From contig NZ_CP010836.1 of assembly GCF_000935025.1 (NCBI RefSeq), forward strand, positions 868,001 to 932,000: a stretch of DNA of 64,000 bases, in the 5' to 3' direction. This stretch comes from Sphingomonas hengshuiensis (GTDB lineage: Bacteria; Pseudomonadota; Alphaproteobacteria; Sphingomonadales; Sphingomonadaceae). The stretch's first letter is position 1; every line of letters starts with the position of its first letter. The notes below the pieces were generated by a model. That model made no database searches, was not told the origin of the DNA, and worked only from the letters and a program-made list of their open reading frames with translations. Both the position numbers and the translations under genes were made by a program. Positions 62,351 to 64,000 of this stretch are shown here, in pieces.

Positions 62351-64000
62351 ATGAGGGATTCCGCACGCGCGATTCGTGTTGGCGCAAGCGTCGCCGCGAT
62401 CACGATCGCATTGCTGATGGGCGGCCAGGCGATGGCGCAGAGCAACGCTGCCGGTACGGCCGCACAGGATATACAGACGGACGCGCCGCTGCCCGAAACG
62501 CAGGAGGCGCCGTCGGAGGGCGATACCGCGGATAACGACGCGATCGTCGTGACCGGCTCCAATATCGCAGGCGTCAAGCAGGTCGGTAGCCAGGCCGTCA
62601 CCGTCGGGCGCGAAGAGATTCTGGCCAGCGGCAAGAACTCGGTCGCCGATGTGCTGCGCACGCTGCCGCAGGTGCAGAATGTGAGCGGTTCGTTCGATTC
62701 GTCCAGCAACGGCGCGAGCGGCAATGCCCAGACCGGGGGCAACACCACCCGCGGCACCGCGATCAACCTGCGCGGCGTGGGGCAGGGCGGCACGCTGACG
62801 CTGGTCGACGGCCACCGCATCACCCCTTCGGGCACGGCGAGTGCGTTTACCGAGGCCAATCAGGTGCCGATCGCGGCGGTCGAGCGGATCGAAGTCATCC
62901 TCGACGGCGCCTCGGCAGTCTATGGATCGGATGCGATCGCGGGCGTCATCAATTATGTGCTGCGCAAGAACTTCAACGGCGTCGAGCTGAGCGGGCGCTA
63001 TACCAGTGCCGAGAACGGCAACGACGAATATGCGCTAAGCGGCGTCGGCGGGCTGAGCTGGACCGCGGGGATGGGCGCAGGCAACATCATCGCGACGTTC
63101 GAATATTCGCACCGCGATCCGTTTCGGCGCTACAACAACGCCCGCCTGCGCGAAGATCAGCGCGAATATGGCGGCAACGACAATCGGCTGACCACCGGCG
63201 GCACCGCCACCGTGCCGCTGAACGGCAACATCGTCGTTCCCACGGTCGATCCCACCAATCCGTTCGGCGCGGCGCCTGTGAACAGCGCGTTCACGCTGGG
63301 CGGCACCAACACCTATTACGCGCTGCCGCTGAATCCCACCGGGCGCATCCTGGGCGTGGCCGATCTGCAGGAGGTGCGCAGCGGATCGTGCGCGGGGGCC
63401 GCGACGGCGACCTGCGCCAGCTATCCCAATGTCGTCGATCGCGCGCTGTACGAGGATTATCTCAGCCGCCAGACGCGCAAGCAGGCCGCGATCATCCTGA
63501 ACCAGGATGTCGGCCCGATCAGCTTCTACGACGAATTCTTCTGGGGCCGCACCGATCAGTTCACGCGCACGTACAACGGCAGCAACGGCGTTTCCAACCC
63601 GACGCTGACGATCGATCCGACCAGCCAATATTATGCGCCGCTGGCCAGCCTGCCCAATCTGTTCCGGTTCAGCACCACCAACTTCACCTATGGCTATCAG
63701 CCGATCACGGTGCAGTACAATCTCGCCAGCCGGCTGCCGGGCGTCGCGATAGGCAACGAGAATTTCGACGAGACGTTCAACAACACGTTCGGCGCGCGCG
63801 CCAATCTGTTCGGGGACGTAAAGGGCGAGATCTATTATAATTTCGGCCAGAACCACACTTGTGGCGTCTGCTATCTCGGCAACTTCGTCTCGTTCGAAGC
63901 CAATGATCTCGCCGGCCTCGCCGCGACCAGCGCGATCCAGCAGCTCGTCAACCTGCCGTCGAGCAACGCGCTGGCGCTCAACCCGCTCTCCACTGCGCCG
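62351..64000 (+). CDS. TonB-dependent receptor (SusC-like), C-terminus outside window
   Basis: About 550 residues are visible; the frame is open to the right edge. It has a signal peptide (AAITIALLMGGQAMAQ), a TonB-box-like DNDAIVVTGSNIAG, a plug with RGTAINLRGVGQGGTLTLVDG and EVILDGASAVYGSDAIAGV, and the start of a barrel. ATG 62351 follows GGGGAGG. The class with IVVTGSNI and the operator-like sites upstream suggest a carbohydrate or peptide-type nutrient receptor. Cys residues in the visible barrel (SCAGAATATCASY, HTCGVCYLG) are notable. Confidence 0.88.
   Translation, partial: MRDSARAIRVGASVAAITIALLMGGQAMAQSNAAGTAAQDIQTDAPLPETQEAPSEGDTADNDAIVVTGSNIAGVKQVGSQAVTVGREEILASGKNSVADVLRTLPQVQNVSGSFDSSSNGASGNAQTGGNTTRGTAINLRGVGQGGTLTLVDGHRITPSGTASAFTEANQVPIAAVERIEVILDGASAVYGSDAIAGVINYVLRKNFNGVELSGRYTSAENGNDEYALSGVGGLSWTAGMGAGNIIATFEYSHRDPFRRYNNARLREDQREYGGNDNRLTTGGTATVPLNGNIVVPTVDPTNPFGAAPVNSAFTLGGTNTYYALPLNPTGRILGVADLQEVRSGSCAGAATATCASYPNVVDRALYEDYLSRQTRKQAAIILNQDVGPISFYDEFFWGRTDQFTRTYNGSNGVSNPTLTIDPTSQYYAPLASLPNLFRFSTTNFTYGYQPITVQYNLASRLPGVAIGNENFDETFNNTFGARANLFGDVKGEIYYNFGQNHTCGVCYLGNFVSFEANDLAGLAATSAIQQLVNLPSSNALALNPLSTAP

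Overview
The window is GC-rich DNA from what looks like a sphingomonad-type alphaproteobacterium. Supporting signs are several SusC-like or siderophore-type TonB receptors with alanine-rich signal peptides, the style of GyrA, a candidate EcfG-type stress promoter, DUF2934 and DUF2946 proteins, and tRNA genes with encoded CCA. Genes are tightly packed and many neighbours overlap by exactly 4 nt.

Layout. 0-5.3 kb: a PAS sensor protein running off the left edge, two alpha/beta hydrolases, a stand-alone FixJ-type receiver, an isochorismatase-fold enzyme and an orphan small gene with a structured leader. 5.5-21.8 kb: twelve co-directional minus-strand genes, probably one transcription unit starting from an AT-rich promoter near 21.85 kb. 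They encode a phasin-like protein, two UbiB/ABC1 kinases, a class III aminotransferase fused to an acyl-ACP-reductase-like domain, two PEP-synthase-like ATP-grasp/phosphohistidine enzymes without a PEP barrel, a GNAT-like protein, a small unknown, a UbiA-like prenyltransferase, a phosphatidylserine decarboxylase, a CarS-type CTP transferase and a CDP-alcohol phosphatidyltransferase. I read this as an undescribed system for an unusual amino- or ether-type lipid; it is the most interesting part of the window.

22-23.5 kb: a TauE/SafE permease and a DUF2934 protein. 23.5-41.9 kb: a trehalose/alpha-glucan supercluster, with otsA divergent from the seven-gene operon glgE-treS/maltokinase-glgB-glgX-treZ-malQ-treY. 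It contains three routes connected to trehalose (OtsA, TreYZ, TreS-GlgE) and probably links osmotic or desiccation stress to glucan storage. 41.9-42.6 kb: gene debris (an MBL-fold fragment and an integrase N-terminus) beside tRNA-Glu, apparently an old integration scar. 42.6-46.4 kb: a PepSY protein, a TonB receptor and a DUF2946 reading frame, a probable metal-uptake unit. 46.4-49.6 kb: gyrA and a DUF952 gene.

50-55.4 kb: a secreted repeat protein, an Lrp/AsnC regulator, a histidine-kinase-like protein with a degenerate ATPase domain, a polysaccharide deacetylase, and tRNAs with CAT and TGG anticodons. 55.5-64 kb: an MFS/GPH transporter, a regulator with two TetR DNA-binding domains, a TonB receptor/PI-PLC operon, a small unknown gene, and a second TonB receptor cut by the right edge. 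Upstream of that receptor are three 12-bp palindromes spaced exactly 24 bp apart.
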